From Ruminococcus sp. YE282 (lineage in GTDB: Bacteria > Bacillota > Clostridia > Oscillospirales > Acutalibacteraceae): DNA of 64,000 nt. The DNA is taken from assembly GCA_900101355.1 (NCBI GenBank), contig FMUV01000005.1, forward strand, positions 1 through 64,000, in the 5' to 3' direction. Positions 32,192 to 40,891 of the stretch are shown in pieces (within the stretch, counting starts at the first letter, position 1; the number at the start of each line of letters is the position of its first letter). The notes under the pieces were generated by a model. The model was not told where the DNA came from. It searched no databases and was given only the letters and a program-made list of their open reading frames with translations. Made by a program: the position numbers and the translations under genes.

Positions 32192-34381
32192 GTGGCGAAG
32201 ATAGTAACTAAGTTCAAATATCTTAAGCCGGAAGGGAAACAAAGCGCCGGAGGATATGTCAAATATATAGCTACACGTGAAGGAGTAGATAAGATTGATG
32301 ACTCAAAACAGTTCGCTCCGGTTACTGTGAAGCAACAGAAGTTGATAAATAAACTGTTGAAGGACTTCCCGGATTCTGCTGACAGCTTGGAGTATCATGA
32401 CTATCTTGCACAGCATAATGTAGCGACTGCTTCTGAGTTTATCAATCGCACGGTTGAGGATAATAGCTATGAGATAGCCGGAAGAGAGAGCTACGCAAAA
32501 TATATTGCTACCCGTCCCCGTGCTGAAAAATTTGGTCGGCATGGGTTGTTTACTGACAAGGGTGTACCTGTTCAGTTGACAAAAGTGCAGGAAGAACTCA
32601 ATAAGCATGAGGGTAATATCTGGACTGCGATTATTTCTTTGAGAAGAGAAGACGCTGAACGGTTGGACTATAACAACGGTGCAAGATGGAGAGATATGCT
32701 CCGGAGTCAGGCGTTTGCTATGGCGAAGAATATGAGGATTAGTATAAAAAATCTTCGTTGGTATGCTGCGTTTCATAATGAATCTCATCATCCTCACGTT
32801 CATCTTATCTTGTATTCAACCGATCCGGACGAGGGATATTTGACGGAGAGAGGAATAGAAAACCTACGCTCCTCATTCGCAAGAGAAATATTCGCTCAAG
32901 ACTTGGTATCTATTTATGCCAAGCAAACCGAGAGCAGAGATAAGCTGAGAGCCGACGGTAAAACTCTTGTCGCGGAAATCGTCAGTCAGATCAACAACGG
33001 TGATTATGATAACCCGACAGTTGAAAACCTCCTTCGCCAGCTCTCGGAGAGACTGTCACGCGTCAGTGGTAAGAAACAATATGGTTATTTAAAAGCGGAG
33101 GTTAAAGATATCGTAGACAACATCATCATTGAACTTTCTAAAGACGAGAGAATCGCAAAGCTCTATGATATTTGGTATGATCAGAGGGAAGAGGTACTGC
33201 GGACCTACACCGATAAGCTCCCGAAACGGATCCATTTGGTGGACAATGATACGTTCAAGCCAATCAAGAATCATGTTATCGCTGAAGCGTTAAGGATAAA
33301 GTCAGAAAGCTTATACGATGAAGAATTTGACTCAACAATGGATTCAAACGTTTCCTTTTTGAAAACAGTTCCTGAAGAGCCGGATGTGGATACGGAGGCT
33401 GCAGACTCCGTAGAGACAGATAAGCTTAAGAATAGCAAAGCAATGTTCAGACTCGGTAAGAAGCATCTAAGAGAGGACTACAGCGGATATGATCCTCTCA
33501 AAGCGGTTGATTATCTTGAAATGGCAGCAAGTTTAGGCAATAGCTACGCTCAATTTCTGTTGGGCAAGTTATATCTGCAAGGAGATGTCATTGGCAATGA
33601 CAGCGAATTGGCTTTGAGATATTTGACAGAAGCGGCTGAGAACGGGAACGATATAGCGATGTACTACCTCGGCAAAGAATTGCTACTCGGTGATAACTTG
33701 TCGAAAGATATCTCACAAGGCTTTGATTGGTTAGTCAAAACAATGAACAGCGGTAATCGGTACGCCAAGTTCCTATTGGCAAAGGAGTATTTGTCGGGAG
33801 AAAACATTCCCCGATATCCGGATATTGCCGTACAGCTGCTGGAAGAACTTTCAGAAGATAACTTTGAGTACGCGGAATATCAGCTCGGCAAGCTGTACTA
33901 TCAAGGGGTAGATATGCCTCAAGACATCGGCAGAGCCGTGTATCATTTTGAGAAAGCCTACGATGCAGGCAATCAGTACGCCGCTTATCAACTTGGGGAA
34001 ATCTATCTGAACGAACTTCATGATACTGACAAGGCGGTGTTCTATCTTAAAACGGCAGCGGAAGAAGGTAATCCCTATGCACAATATCAACTCGGAAAGC
34101 TGTATCTGTACGGCAACGGCGTAGTGAAGAATGTCGAACTCGCCTATGAGTATCTGATTGAATCAGCGAAGAACGGCAATCCTTACGCTTTGCAGCTATT
34201 GAACAGTCACAGCAAGGGGAGAGGCGCGTCCGTTGCGATGTGTTCAATGTCTCTGCTTCATCATCTGAGTCGAATCATCCAGAATCAGATAGAGCAAAAC
34301 AGACATCGCAGAAAAGTAAAAACAGACCGAAAAACCCGTCAGAAAATTGATGACAAGAAATTCGGTCTCGGACTTCATTAA
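32192..34381 (+). CDS. MobP-type relaxase (MobP3-like) with C-terminal Sel1 repeats
   Basis: 729 residues, GTG start. The N-terminus (MAKIVTKFKYLKP, with YVKYIATREGV about 22-32) and the three-His metal motif HNESHHPHVHL at 195-205 identify a relaxase of the MobP group, which nicks oriT and leads the strand into the recipient. The catalytic Tyr is probably among the N-terminal Tyr residues. The C-terminal half (about 415-690) is a row of Sel1-like repeats (AMFRLGKKHL, A-Q-F-L-L-G-K-L-Y, A-M-Y-Y-L-G-K-E, AAYQLGEIYL, AQYQLGKLYL). This helical scaffold is for protein contact, perhaps to the coupling protein. The overlap with the RHH gene is nearly zero. Confidence 0.85.
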   Translation: MAKIVTKFKYLKPEGKQSAGGYVKYIATREGVDKIDDSKQFAPVTVKQQKLINKLLKDFPDSADSLEYHDYLAQHNVATASEFINRTVEDNSYEIAGRESYAKYIATRPRAEKFGRHGLFTDKGVPVQLTKVQEELNKHEGNIWTAIISLRREDAERLDYNNGARWRDMLRSQAFAMAKNMRISIKNLRWYAAFHNESHHPHVHLILYSTDPDEGYLTERGIENLRSSFAREIFAQDLVSIYAKQTESRDKLRADGKTLVAEIVSQINNGDYDNPTVENLLRQLSERLSRVSGKKQYGYLKAEVKDIVDNIIIELSKDERIAKLYDIWYDQREEVLRTYTDKLPKRIHLVDNDTFKPIKNHVIAEALRIKSESLYDEEFDSTMDSNVSFLKTVPEEPDVDTEAADSVETDKLKNSKAMFRLGKKHLREDYSGYDPLKAVDYLEMAASLGNSYAQFLLGKLYLQGDVIGNDSELALRYLTEAAENGNDIAMYYLGKELLLGDNLSKDISQGFDWLVKTMNSGNRYAKFLLAKEYLSGENIPRYPDIAVQLLEELSEDNFEYAEYQLGKLYYQGVDMPQDIGRAVYHFEKAYDAGNQYAAYQLGEIYLNELHDTDKAVFYLKTAAEEGNPYAQYQLGKLYLYGNGVVKNVELAYEYLIESAKNGNPYALQLLNSHSKGRGASVAMCSMSLLHHLSRIIQNQIEQNRHRRKVKTDRKTRQKIDDKKFGLGLH

Positions 34382-34539
34382 AAAATACAAACTACTATCA
34401 AGGGGCAACTATACCTATTCGGTGACAGGACCGTCCTATCACGATGATAGGAGTGGTATAACAGCCCAAAGTAAGATAACTACAACAGAAAGATAGACAG
34501 ACAAACTCTTGAATAAAAGTTAGATGTATAGGAGAAGTA
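34382..34539. other. 158-base leader with small hairpin before the toprim gene
   Basis: No gene fits. CCTATCACGATGATAGG (34436-34452) can form a 6-bp hairpin. TATAGGAGAAG just before 34540 is the ribosome binding site of the next gene. Nothing else is recognisable. Confidence 0.4.
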
Positions 34540-35451
34540 ATGTCAGTATTTAATTATTTTACAAAAGAGCAAAGAGAACGCGCGAGGAACACTGACCTTG
34601 TGCAGCTTCTCAGAAGCCAGGGCGAAAAACTCAAGCGGTCGGGTTCGGAATTTGAATGGCGGGACGGATCCGAGAAAGTGACCGTGAGAGGAAACCTCTG
34701 GTTCAATCAGTACGATCAGAAAGGCGGCGACGCGATAGATTTTGTCCGCAGATATTATCACAAGGACTATCCTGAAGCAGTTGCTTTCCTGCTCAATCAT
34801 GGCGGCGGACAAATCATTCATTCTTTTTCTGCCGAGGAAAAGCCGAAGGTGTTGGAACCTCCCAAGCCGAACTCTGATATGCGCAGAGCCTACGCTTACT
34901 TGCTTTTGAGTCGCTGTATCGACCGAGATGTCCTCAATGCCTTTATCCACAACAAGATGATTTTCGAGGATGAGGAATATCACAATGCCGTGTTTGTAGG
35001 CTACGATCCAACAGGTAAGCCTCGGCACTATCACAAGCGAGGATCATTGTCGGAGAGCTCATTTAAGGGAAACGTATCGGGCAGCGTGCCCGAATACAGC
35101 TTTCACTGGCACGGCAAGTCGGACAAAATATTTCTGTTTGAGGCGCCGATAGATATGCTCTCGTTTATCTCTATGCACAAAGAGAATTGGTATGACCACA
35201 GCTATGCGGCATCCTGCTCCGTTTCGGACAGGGTGCTTTTTCAATGTCTCAAGGATAATCCGAACATCAAAAAGGTGTATCTGTGTTTCGATAACGATTT
35301 TTGGGGACAGCAAGCCAACCAACGGATAAAAGTCAAGCTCAATGAAATGGGTATTGAAAACCATATCCTGTTACCGACGCACAAGGATTGGAATCAGGAC
35401 TGGCTGAATCAGGGAAAGGGGAGTGAGAAGTTATGTTACCGTCAGGCGTAG
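34540..35451 (+). CDS. DUF3991/toprim primase-like protein
   Basis: 303 residues. Residues 30-90 resemble the zinc-finger-free DNA primase entry domain of ICE primases (GNLWFNQYDQKGGDAIDFV, with YPEAVAFLL). DUF3991 then spans about 110-200 (LLSRCIDRDVLNAFI, AVFVGYDPTGKPRHY, RGSLSESSFKGN). A toprim-like nuclease/primase domain follows (about 200-290: IFLFEAPIDMLSF with catalytic Glu, then V-Y-L-C-F-D-N-D). It probably primes the complementary strand after transfer. The 3' end overlaps the coupling-protein gene by 19 bases. Confidence 0.82.
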   Translation: MSVFNYFTKEQRERARNTDLVQLLRSQGEKLKRSGSEFEWRDGSEKVTVRGNLWFNQYDQKGGDAIDFVRRYYHKDYPEAVAFLLNHGGGQIIHSFSAEEKPKVLEPPKPNSDMRRAYAYLLLSRCIDRDVLNAFIHNKMIFEDEEYHNAVFVGYDPTGKPRHYHKRGSLSESSFKGNVSGSVPEYSFHWHGKSDKIFLFEAPIDMLSFISMHKENWYDHSYAASCSVSDRVLFQCLKDNPNIKKVYLCFDNDFWGQQANQRIKVKLNEMGIENHILLPTHKDWNQDWLNQGKGSEKLCYRQA

Positions 35452-37499
35452 GAATCATGATTGCGGCCGTGGGTGGTTTACTGTTATTCTTTTTTCTGGT
35501 GTTGTCACTCTCCAACCGATACAACCTCAACAACATCAAGGACAAGACAGTAGGACACGGTCAGCATGGAACGGCACGTTGGGCAACAAAAAAGGAAATC
35601 AAAAGAATCTATAAGCACATCAATTATGAACCGGATAAGTGGCGTGAGGATCCCGAAAGCAGACCGAAGGAGCAGGGGATAGTGGTAGGCTGTACCAACC
35701 GCAAGTTGATGATCTTCTCAAACTTCCTGCGGCGAGTATGGTACAGACTCAGAAAGCTGAGAAACAAGCTTCGCAGAAAGAAAAACAAGAAGTATATCCC
35801 CAAGCCCATTCAGAAAGGAACGACTACAGCTATGGTAGATACAGGCGACGTACATGCATTGATGATCGGCGCCGCCGGTGTCGGTAAAACTGCTTTTTGG
35901 TTATATCCTTGTATCGAATACGCTTGTGCTACCGGAATGTCATTCTTATCAACCGATACAAAGGGAGATGTGGTACGAAATTATGGAGAGATAGCATCCA
36001 AGTATTACGGTTACAATATTTCCGTGATCGACCTTCGAAACCCAACACGTTCCAACGGCAATAACCTTCTGCACCTCGTGAATAAGTACACAGACTTGTT
36101 CAAAGCCAATCCCGATAAGCTCGTTTACAAAGCAAAAGCCGAGAAGTACGCGAAGATCATAGCCAAGACAATCATCATGTCGGGTGGTGACTCCGCTTCC
36201 TACGGACAAAACGCTTACTTCTACGATTCAGCAGAGGGATTGCTGACGGCGACGATCCTGCTTGTAGCGGAATTCTGCAAGCCGGATGAACGGCATATCG
36301 TGTCCGTTTACAAAATTATCCAGGAGCTTCTTGCTCCGTCAAACAAGAAGGGCAAAAATCAATTCCAACAAGTAATGGATCTGCTTCCCGAAAACCATAA
36401 GGCGAAGTGGTTTGCCGGAGCCGCGTTAACCACAGCGGAAGATACAATGGCATCGGTCATGTCGACAGCGCTATCAAGGCTGAATGCTTTTCTTGACTCA
36501 GAGTTAGAGCAGCTACTTTGTTTTGATACGGAAATCGACGCCGAGAAGTTTTGCAACGAAAAGTCGGCAATCTTTATTGTTATGCCCGAAGAGGATCCCG
36601 GTAAATTTTTTATGGTTTCGCTGATTATCCAACAGCTGTACCGAGAAATACTCGCCGTAGCAGATGAGAACGGCGGGAAGCTGAAAAATCGTTGTGTATT
36701 CTATTGTGATGAATTTGGCACTCTGCCGAAAATCGAGTCGGCAGAGATGATGTTCTCTGCATCACGTTCACGTAGATTGCAGATCGTGCCAATCATCCAG
36801 TCTTTCGCACAGTTAGAGAAGAACTATGGCAAAGAGGGCGCGGATGTTATCATAGACAATACTCAGCTGACGATTTTCGGTGGATTTGCTCCGAACAGCA
36901 CCTCGGCTGAAACATTATCCAAAGCGCTCGGTTCTCGAACAGTCATGTCCGGTTCGGTGAGCAGAAGCAAGGATAATCCTTCTCAGTCCATTCAGATGAT
37001 AGAGCGACCGTTGATGACTTCCGATGAGCTCAAGAACCTTCCGAAAGGTACTTTTGTGGTAATGAAAACAGCGGAGCATCCTATGAAGGTCAAACTGAAG
37101 CTATTCTTCAAGTGGGGGATAAGCTTTGAAGCTCCTTACTCAGTGGAGGAACACAGCAACCGTGAGGTGCATTATGCTGTCAAGAAAGAGCTTACAGACG
37201 CAATCATCAAGAAATATCATCCGGATTTATTGACGGCGGCAAAGGAGAAGAAGGATGATACAAGCACAGGCGGTGTAAAAGCAGCGAGAGCGAACAAGGA
37301 TGTGCCGTTTGAGCAGGCAAGTCATCTTGCCAAGAACGAAGAGCAGGAGAAGCCTGCCACAAGAAAGAAATCTGATAAAAAAGATGATTCAAAATCAGGC
37401 AGCGGCAATAAGCGCGTGATCGAGCAGCAGAGGATCCAGAAGCCGCATACCAGACCTATGCAGCCTCGCACTCATCGGAACGGTGGTGAGCGAAAATAG
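35433..37499 (+). CDS. virD4: VirD4/TraG type IV coupling protein
   Basis: 688 residues. N-terminal membrane helix (about 8-28); Walker A GAAGVGKT at about 146-153; Walker B region YCDEFGTLPKIESAEMMFS; and the following RSRRLQIVPIIQSFAQLEKN typical of the TraG/VirD4 family. The tail (about 605-688) is a Lys/Arg/Gln-rich, probably disordered extension. It brings the relaxosome to the channel. The stop TAG overlaps an in-frame ATA at 37496 that may be the start of the following HTH gene. Confidence 0.93.
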   Translation: MLPSGVGIMIAAVGGLLLFFFLVLSLSNRYNLNNIKDKTVGHGQHGTARWATKKEIKRIYKHINYEPDKWREDPESRPKEQGIVVGCTNRKLMIFSNFLRRVWYRLRKLRNKLRRKKNKKYIPKPIQKGTTTAMVDTGDVHALMIGAAGVGKTAFWLYPCIEYACATGMSFLSTDTKGDVVRNYGEIASKYYGYNISVIDLRNPTRSNGNNLLHLVNKYTDLFKANPDKLVYKAKAEKYAKIIAKTIIMSGGDSASYGQNAYFYDSAEGLLTATILLVAEFCKPDERHIVSVYKIIQELLAPSNKKGKNQFQQVMDLLPENHKAKWFAGAALTTAEDTMASVMSTALSRLNAFLDSELEQLLCFDTEIDAEKFCNEKSAIFIVMPEEDPGKFFMVSLIIQQLYREILAVADENGGKLKNRCVFYCDEFGTLPKIESAEMMFSASRSRRLQIVPIIQSFAQLEKNYGKEGADVIIDNTQLTIFGGFAPNSTSAETLSKALGSRTVMSGSVSRSKDNPSQSIQMIERPLMTSDELKNLPKGTFVVMKTAEHPMKVKLKLFFKWGISFEAPYSVEEHSNREVHYAVKKELTDAIIKKYHPDLLTAAKEKKDDTSTGGVKAARANKDVPFEQASHLAKNEEQEKPATRKKSDKKDDSKSGSGNKRVIEQQRIQKPHTRPMQPRTHRNGGERK

Positions 37500-37522
37500 G
37501 CAGACTTGAACCGATTTATAGA

Positions 37523-37756
37523 ATGGATTTACCTCACAGAGCCTTTGTCGTATATATCTATCTCAAGGATCGCGCCAACAAAGACGGAGTGTGCTGGCCC
37601 TCTGTAAACAGAATAGCCGCCGACACAAAATTGTCGGCGGCTACAGTGCGCAGAGCAGTCAAAGATTTGCGGGAAGCCAAGCTGATCGAAACAGAGCAGC
37701 GGTATCGCTATAACGGCGAGAACAGCAGCTTGCTTTATACTTTGAAAAATCTTTAG
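37523..37756 (+). CDS. Helix-turn-helix protein after the coupling protein
   Basis: 77 residues from the ATG at 37523, which lacks a ribosome binding site. The HTH is at about residues 25-60 (WPSVNRIAADTKLSAATVRR). An in-frame ATA at 37496 follows GGTGGTGAG. The frame from there starts I-G-R-L-E-P-I-Y-R-M-D-L-P-H-R-A, the kind of opening I know for this family after M-G-R. The true start may therefore be ATA (or a mutated ATG), for 86 residues. Likely a small transcription factor or replication-initiator-like protein of the ICE. Confidence 0.72.
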   Translation: MDLPHRAFVVYIYLKDRANKDGVCWPSVNRIAADTKLSAATVRRAVKDLREAKLIETEQRYRYNGENSSLLYTLKNL

Positions 37757-37763
37757 CTTTGGT

Positions 37764-37792
37764 CTGGCTATTTCAAAAACTTGTGGTATACT
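37764..37792 (+). promoter_or_regulatory. ICE promoter, CTGGCT-17-TATACT type
   Basis: CTGGCT (37764-37769), 17-base spacer, TATACT (37787-37792); the preceding TTTGGT is shared with the promoter at 6764. It reads into the DUF6809-type gene. Confidence 0.6.
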
Positions 37793-37817
37793 GTTGTGCT
37801 TGAAAGGCGGTGATCAA

Positions 37818-38078
37818 ATGACACTTATCGAAAGTTTGTGGTATGGCGATATAGCTATGAACGAGCGCGGAATAGAGAACCATGAAGAGTATAACAAGTT
37901 AACACAGTTGATTATGAAGCAAGAAGGTGAATTGAAAAAATCACTTTCAAAAGAGCAGATTGAGTTATACGAGAAACTCAGATCAAATCTGAATGAGCGC
38001 ATGGACTTATCAACCTGTGATGCATTCACGGTAGGTTTCAAGCTCGGTGTGAGAGTAATGAATGAAGCGACAAAATGA
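37818..38078 (+). CDS. DUF6809-type small ICE protein
   Basis: 86 residues from the ATG at 37818 (GGCGGTGAT upstream). The pattern LWYGDIAMNERG, a middle helix rich in Lys and Glu, and the ending FTVGFKLGVRVMNEA match small helical ICE proteins I place in DUF6809. Its function is unknown. It has its own promoter of the repeated ICE type and a strong terminator. Confidence 0.65.
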   Translation: MTLIESLWYGDIAMNERGIENHEEYNKLTQLIMKQEGELKKSLSKEQIELYEKLRSNLNERMDLSTCDAFTVGFKLGVRVMNEATK

Positions 38079-38081
38079 AGT

Positions 38082-38115
38082 GGAGGACTGTCGGTGATGG
38101 CAGTCCTCCTTTTTT
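38082..38115 (+). terminator. Rho-independent terminator
   Basis: GGAGGACTG (38082-38090) pairs with CAGTCCTCC (38101-38109), loop of ten, then TTTTTT. The T-run also touches the end of the convergent small RHH gene. Confidence 0.88.
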
Positions 38116-38275
38116 ACAGTTCGATTTTTCCGTGTTTTTCCTCATACTTTTCTATTGCGTCACGAATGAGAATCAGAATCTGACTATTCGCTGAACGACC
38201 TTCATAATCAGCAACAACATGAAGCTTGTTTAACATTTCTTCATCAATTCGAATAGATAAACTCTTAACAGCCAT
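38114..38275 (-). CDS. Small Arc/CopG-type ribbon-helix-helix protein
   Basis: A 53-residue minus-strand frame starting at 38275. MAVKSLSIRIDEEMLNKLHV, then ADYEGRSANSQILILIRDAI, is a ribbon-helix-helix domain like Arc: a strand carrying alternating S-I-R, then two helices. The upstream sequence in its own sense is AAGTGGGGTATTTTTTATG, and the divergent gene has the same AAGTGGGGTA before its ATG. It probably represses itself and the divergent SLOG-like gene. It is too short to be listed by simple length cut-offs. Confidence 0.72.
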   Translation of the reverse strand: MAVKSLSIRIDEEMLNKLHVVADYEGRSANSQILILIRDAIEKYEEKHGKIEL

Positions 38276-38281
38276 AAAAAA

Positions 38282-38388
38282 TACCCCACTTTATATTTAT
38301 TATGGCTTTATTTTAATTCTAAAATATGTTATAATGATAAAAATAGATACAAAATATATCTAAAATACATTTAATTGTAAGTGGGGTA
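38282..38388. promoter_or_regulatory. Divergent control region with mirrored AAGTGGGGTA elements
   Basis: TACCCCACTT (38282-38291) and AAGTGGGGTA (38379-38388) are perfect complements, each just inside the mRNA start of one divergent gene. TATAAT at 38330-38335 with TTTATT 17 bases upstream is a plus-strand promoter. The elements may be ribosome binding sites, an operator pair for the RHH protein, or both. Confidence 0.45.
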
Positions 38389-38395
38389 GGTAAAC

Positions 38396-38838
38396 ATGGG
38401 TAAGGCATGTTGTGGTTTTGGTCATAGAGAAGTGTTTGAAAATATCTCTGAAAAAACATACTCCGCTGTTAAAGAAGCAGCAGAGCAAGGTTGTGATATA
38501 TTCTATACAGGTGGGGATGGAGAGTTTGATAAATTATATTCATCAGCAGTTAGAAAACTTAAAACTCTTTATCCTAATGTCAGGTTAATTCTCGTGAAGC
38601 CTTACATGACGAAAAGAATTAATGATACCGGAGATTATCTTTATTCATTGTACGATGATATTTTTTTCCTACGGAGCTTGCTGATACACATTTCAAATCC
38701 GTTATAAAAAAACGGAATCGTCTAATTGTAGATTGGTGTAGTGTAGTAGTTGTCTATGTAAAGAGAGAATATGGTGGTGCTTTTGAAGCAATGAGGTATG
38801 CGAAAAAACAAAGTAAGACGGTAATAAAAAGGATATAA
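38396..38838 (+). pseudogene. SLOG-family (DUF1273/YspA-like) gene with a frameshift
   Basis: The first frame gives ACCGFGHREVFE then FYTGGDGEFDKLYSSAVRKL and stops at 38707. From about 38673 the correct continuation lies in another frame: TELADTHFKSVIKKRNRLIV, DWCSVVVVYVKREYGGAFEA, then A-M-R-Y-A-K-K, ending at 38838. Together they make a full SLOG-type nucleotide-binding protein. The break falls in a run of seven T (gatattttttt-cc); eight T would restore the frame. Either an inactivating mutation, a sequencing error or slippage-based expression is possible. Confidence 0.75.
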
Positions 38839-38882
38839 AAAAAAGGCAGTTCCAGAAAACTACCTTTTAGTTCTTATAATTG

Positions 38883-38909
38883 TTTCGCAGATTGTTTCAA
38901 TCTATGAAA
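38883..38909. repeat. Left copy of 27-bp inverted near-palindrome flanking the integrase
   Basis: TTTCGCAGATTG-TTT-CAATCTATGAAA. It matches the reverse complement of 40272-40298 at 26 of 27 positions. Each copy is itself almost palindromic around TTT. Confidence 0.75.
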
Positions 38910-38970
38910 TATCTTTCAAAGTTCGCATAAACCCTAACCTTTTTAAAGCTTTGACTAAAAAACTGACCAT

Positions 38971-40110
38971 TTAGATAGTCGCGAGCGGCACAAGTAAATC
39001 CATATTTTTCTTTTTCTGGTTCATTGTTGAATGGACATATCTATTTAACGTTGTTTTAACATCAGAATGACCAAGGATATCCGACAAGGACTTAATATCA
39101 AAGCCGCTTTCTACGCATCTTGTAGCAAAAGTATGTCTAAGCGCATGAAAGTTTGTTTTTGCTAATCCACATTCATCAATATACTTTTTAAATGTCATTT
39201 GCAATAGTCGCGGCTCGACGAAGTTGCCTTTTCGATTCTTCAATACAGAACCTTTTCCTCTAAATGATTCCAGATATTTTTTCAGGAACTGTGGTATTGG
39301 AATAACTCTAATAGAACTACTTGTTTTTGGTGTAGTCACTGATAAAACTGTTTTGTCTCCTTCTTTGAGTCGCTGAACTGTTTTATTGATGATAATCCTA
39401 TCTACCTGAATATCTTCCCACTGCAAGGCGCATAATTCCCCAATCCGAATACCGGTATAAAGGGCGATTAATATACCCAACTTATAGCTGTTCGTTTCTT
39501 GTAGAAGGAAATGCTCCAGAACGGTCTGCTCTTGACTGGATAAAACACGTAACTCCTTTTTCTGAACTTTCTTGAACTTTATTTTTGGTTTTGATATTTT
39601 ATAAATATCTTCCGCATACTTCAAAATTAGACCAAGAACCACTAAGATATCATTGACAGTTTTTGCGGACAATCCTTCTTTGCAAAGATGCTCAGAAAAA
39701 TCGTGTATTTCTTTGGTTGTCAAATTTGACATATTGATAGTTGAGATGTTGTGAGAAAGTATATGCTTACGTATGATCGTTTCATATTTGAGATAAGTGG
39801 ATTCTTTTACCGACTGTTTAATACTATCTTTCCATTCCACGGATATTTATTGCAGTTTTAAAACTACTCTCGTGGCGTTTTGTGTAACCAGCGAGTTATT
39901 TCGAGTAACCTCATCCTGCTTGAGTTTTGCTTCATCAAACGTCTTTCCATATACAGAACCATATATCCGTTTACCCTCTTTGCTTATTGATTTTAGATAT
40001 CTAGCCTCCCAACGACCATCTTTCCTCTTATAAATATTTGTACCTTTCTTTGGCGTAAATATCACCCTTTCTTTTGCTTCATTTATACTTAAAACAATCT
40101 GACAAAACAA
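38971..40110 (-). pseudogene. int: Tyrosine-type integrase interrupted by one in-frame stop
   Basis: On the minus strand a first part (40110 to 39847, 87 residues) with an AP2-like/arm-binding start (NIYKRKDGRWEARYLKSISK) ends in TAA. The same frame continues at once (ATA TCC GTG GAA TGG) with the core-binding helix segment (ESTYLKYETIIRKHIL) and the catalytic domain. Catalytic residues are Arg in TGIRIGEL, His-x-x-Arg in HALRHTFATR, His in LGHSDVKT and Tyr in NRYVHS. Only the one ochre codon separates the halves. The 289-residue C-terminal part could be made from the GTG at 39840 but would lack arm-site binding. Probably a recently disabled integrase of a nested element. Confidence 0.82.
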
Positions 40111-40271
40111 CTGACGAGAATTGCAAAAAAACCTTTACGGTAATTGTTGGATTTTCACAAAAGCAAAAACTAAAACAAAAAAATTTAAAAATTTAGAATT
40201 ATTTTCTAAATATCTATTGCATAATTCGACAAAACATGATATTATAAGATTGCTATTTTATACTCTTTGCG

Positions 40272-40298
40272 TTTCATAGATTGAAACAATCTACGAAA
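40272..40298. repeat. Right copy of 27-bp inverted near-palindrome flanking the integrase
   Basis: TTTCATAGATTG-AAA-CAATCTACGAAA, inverted relative to 38883-38909 with one mismatch. The two copies bracket the integrase and its upstream region exactly (about 1.4 kb). Confidence 0.75.
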
Positions 40299-40323
40299 TG
40301 TGGATAAGGACAGCGGATTAGTG

Positions 40324-40709
40324 TATACGGTCGTTGGCACCTATGCAAATAAACATGACGTTACCCAAACAGAAAACCTATTGACTAGCGAGGAAGAAAC
40401 CGTAAACGGAAACGCCGGTTATACCGGTGCATAGAAAAGAAAACCGCTATCGTTTGTAACAAACAAGGCAAGAAAGTAAAATATAAGATTAATCGTCACC
40501 CATCCCGGTTAAACGAGTTCAGCAGAAGCGGCAAATATAAAGCTAAGAAAAGAGAACATCAAAAGTCATCGGTAAAAGAAAATGCTGAGCATTTATCCGC
40601 TATTGTCAAATGACAGCTCGATTTTAAGAAAATGCGTTATTGAGAGCTGCAAAAACAGATACCAAAACTCAATATCGTGTTTATCTTAGCAAATTTGATT
40701 TTGGCTGAC
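40324..40709 (+). pseudogene. IS5-type transposase remnant
   Basis: Broken frames reassemble into the C-terminal half of an IS5-family transposase: VVGTYANKHDVTQTENLL, S-E-E-E-T-V-N-G-N-A-G-Y-T-G-A (stop), then KINRHPSRLNEFSRSGKY, A-K-K-R-E-H-Q-K-S-S-V-K, and after another shift QLDFKKMRY, stop, and LNIVFILANLILAD. At least three disruptions; no ends could be assigned with confidence. It lies between the integrase and the biosynthetic cluster. Confidence 0.7.
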
Positions 40710-40891
40710 ATACCTTGTTTGGCTACTTAACTTGAAAATTTTTGCTCTGAATCTGGAAACAAAAGATTTCCACAACCATTTTCTAACCAAATTGTTCGGT
40801 GCTGCCTATAATTTAGGTAGTTATAGGTAGTTTTTTGCTTGAACGATTTGGAAATTCAAGTCAAAAGATGTAATTAATATGGAGCTGAAGA

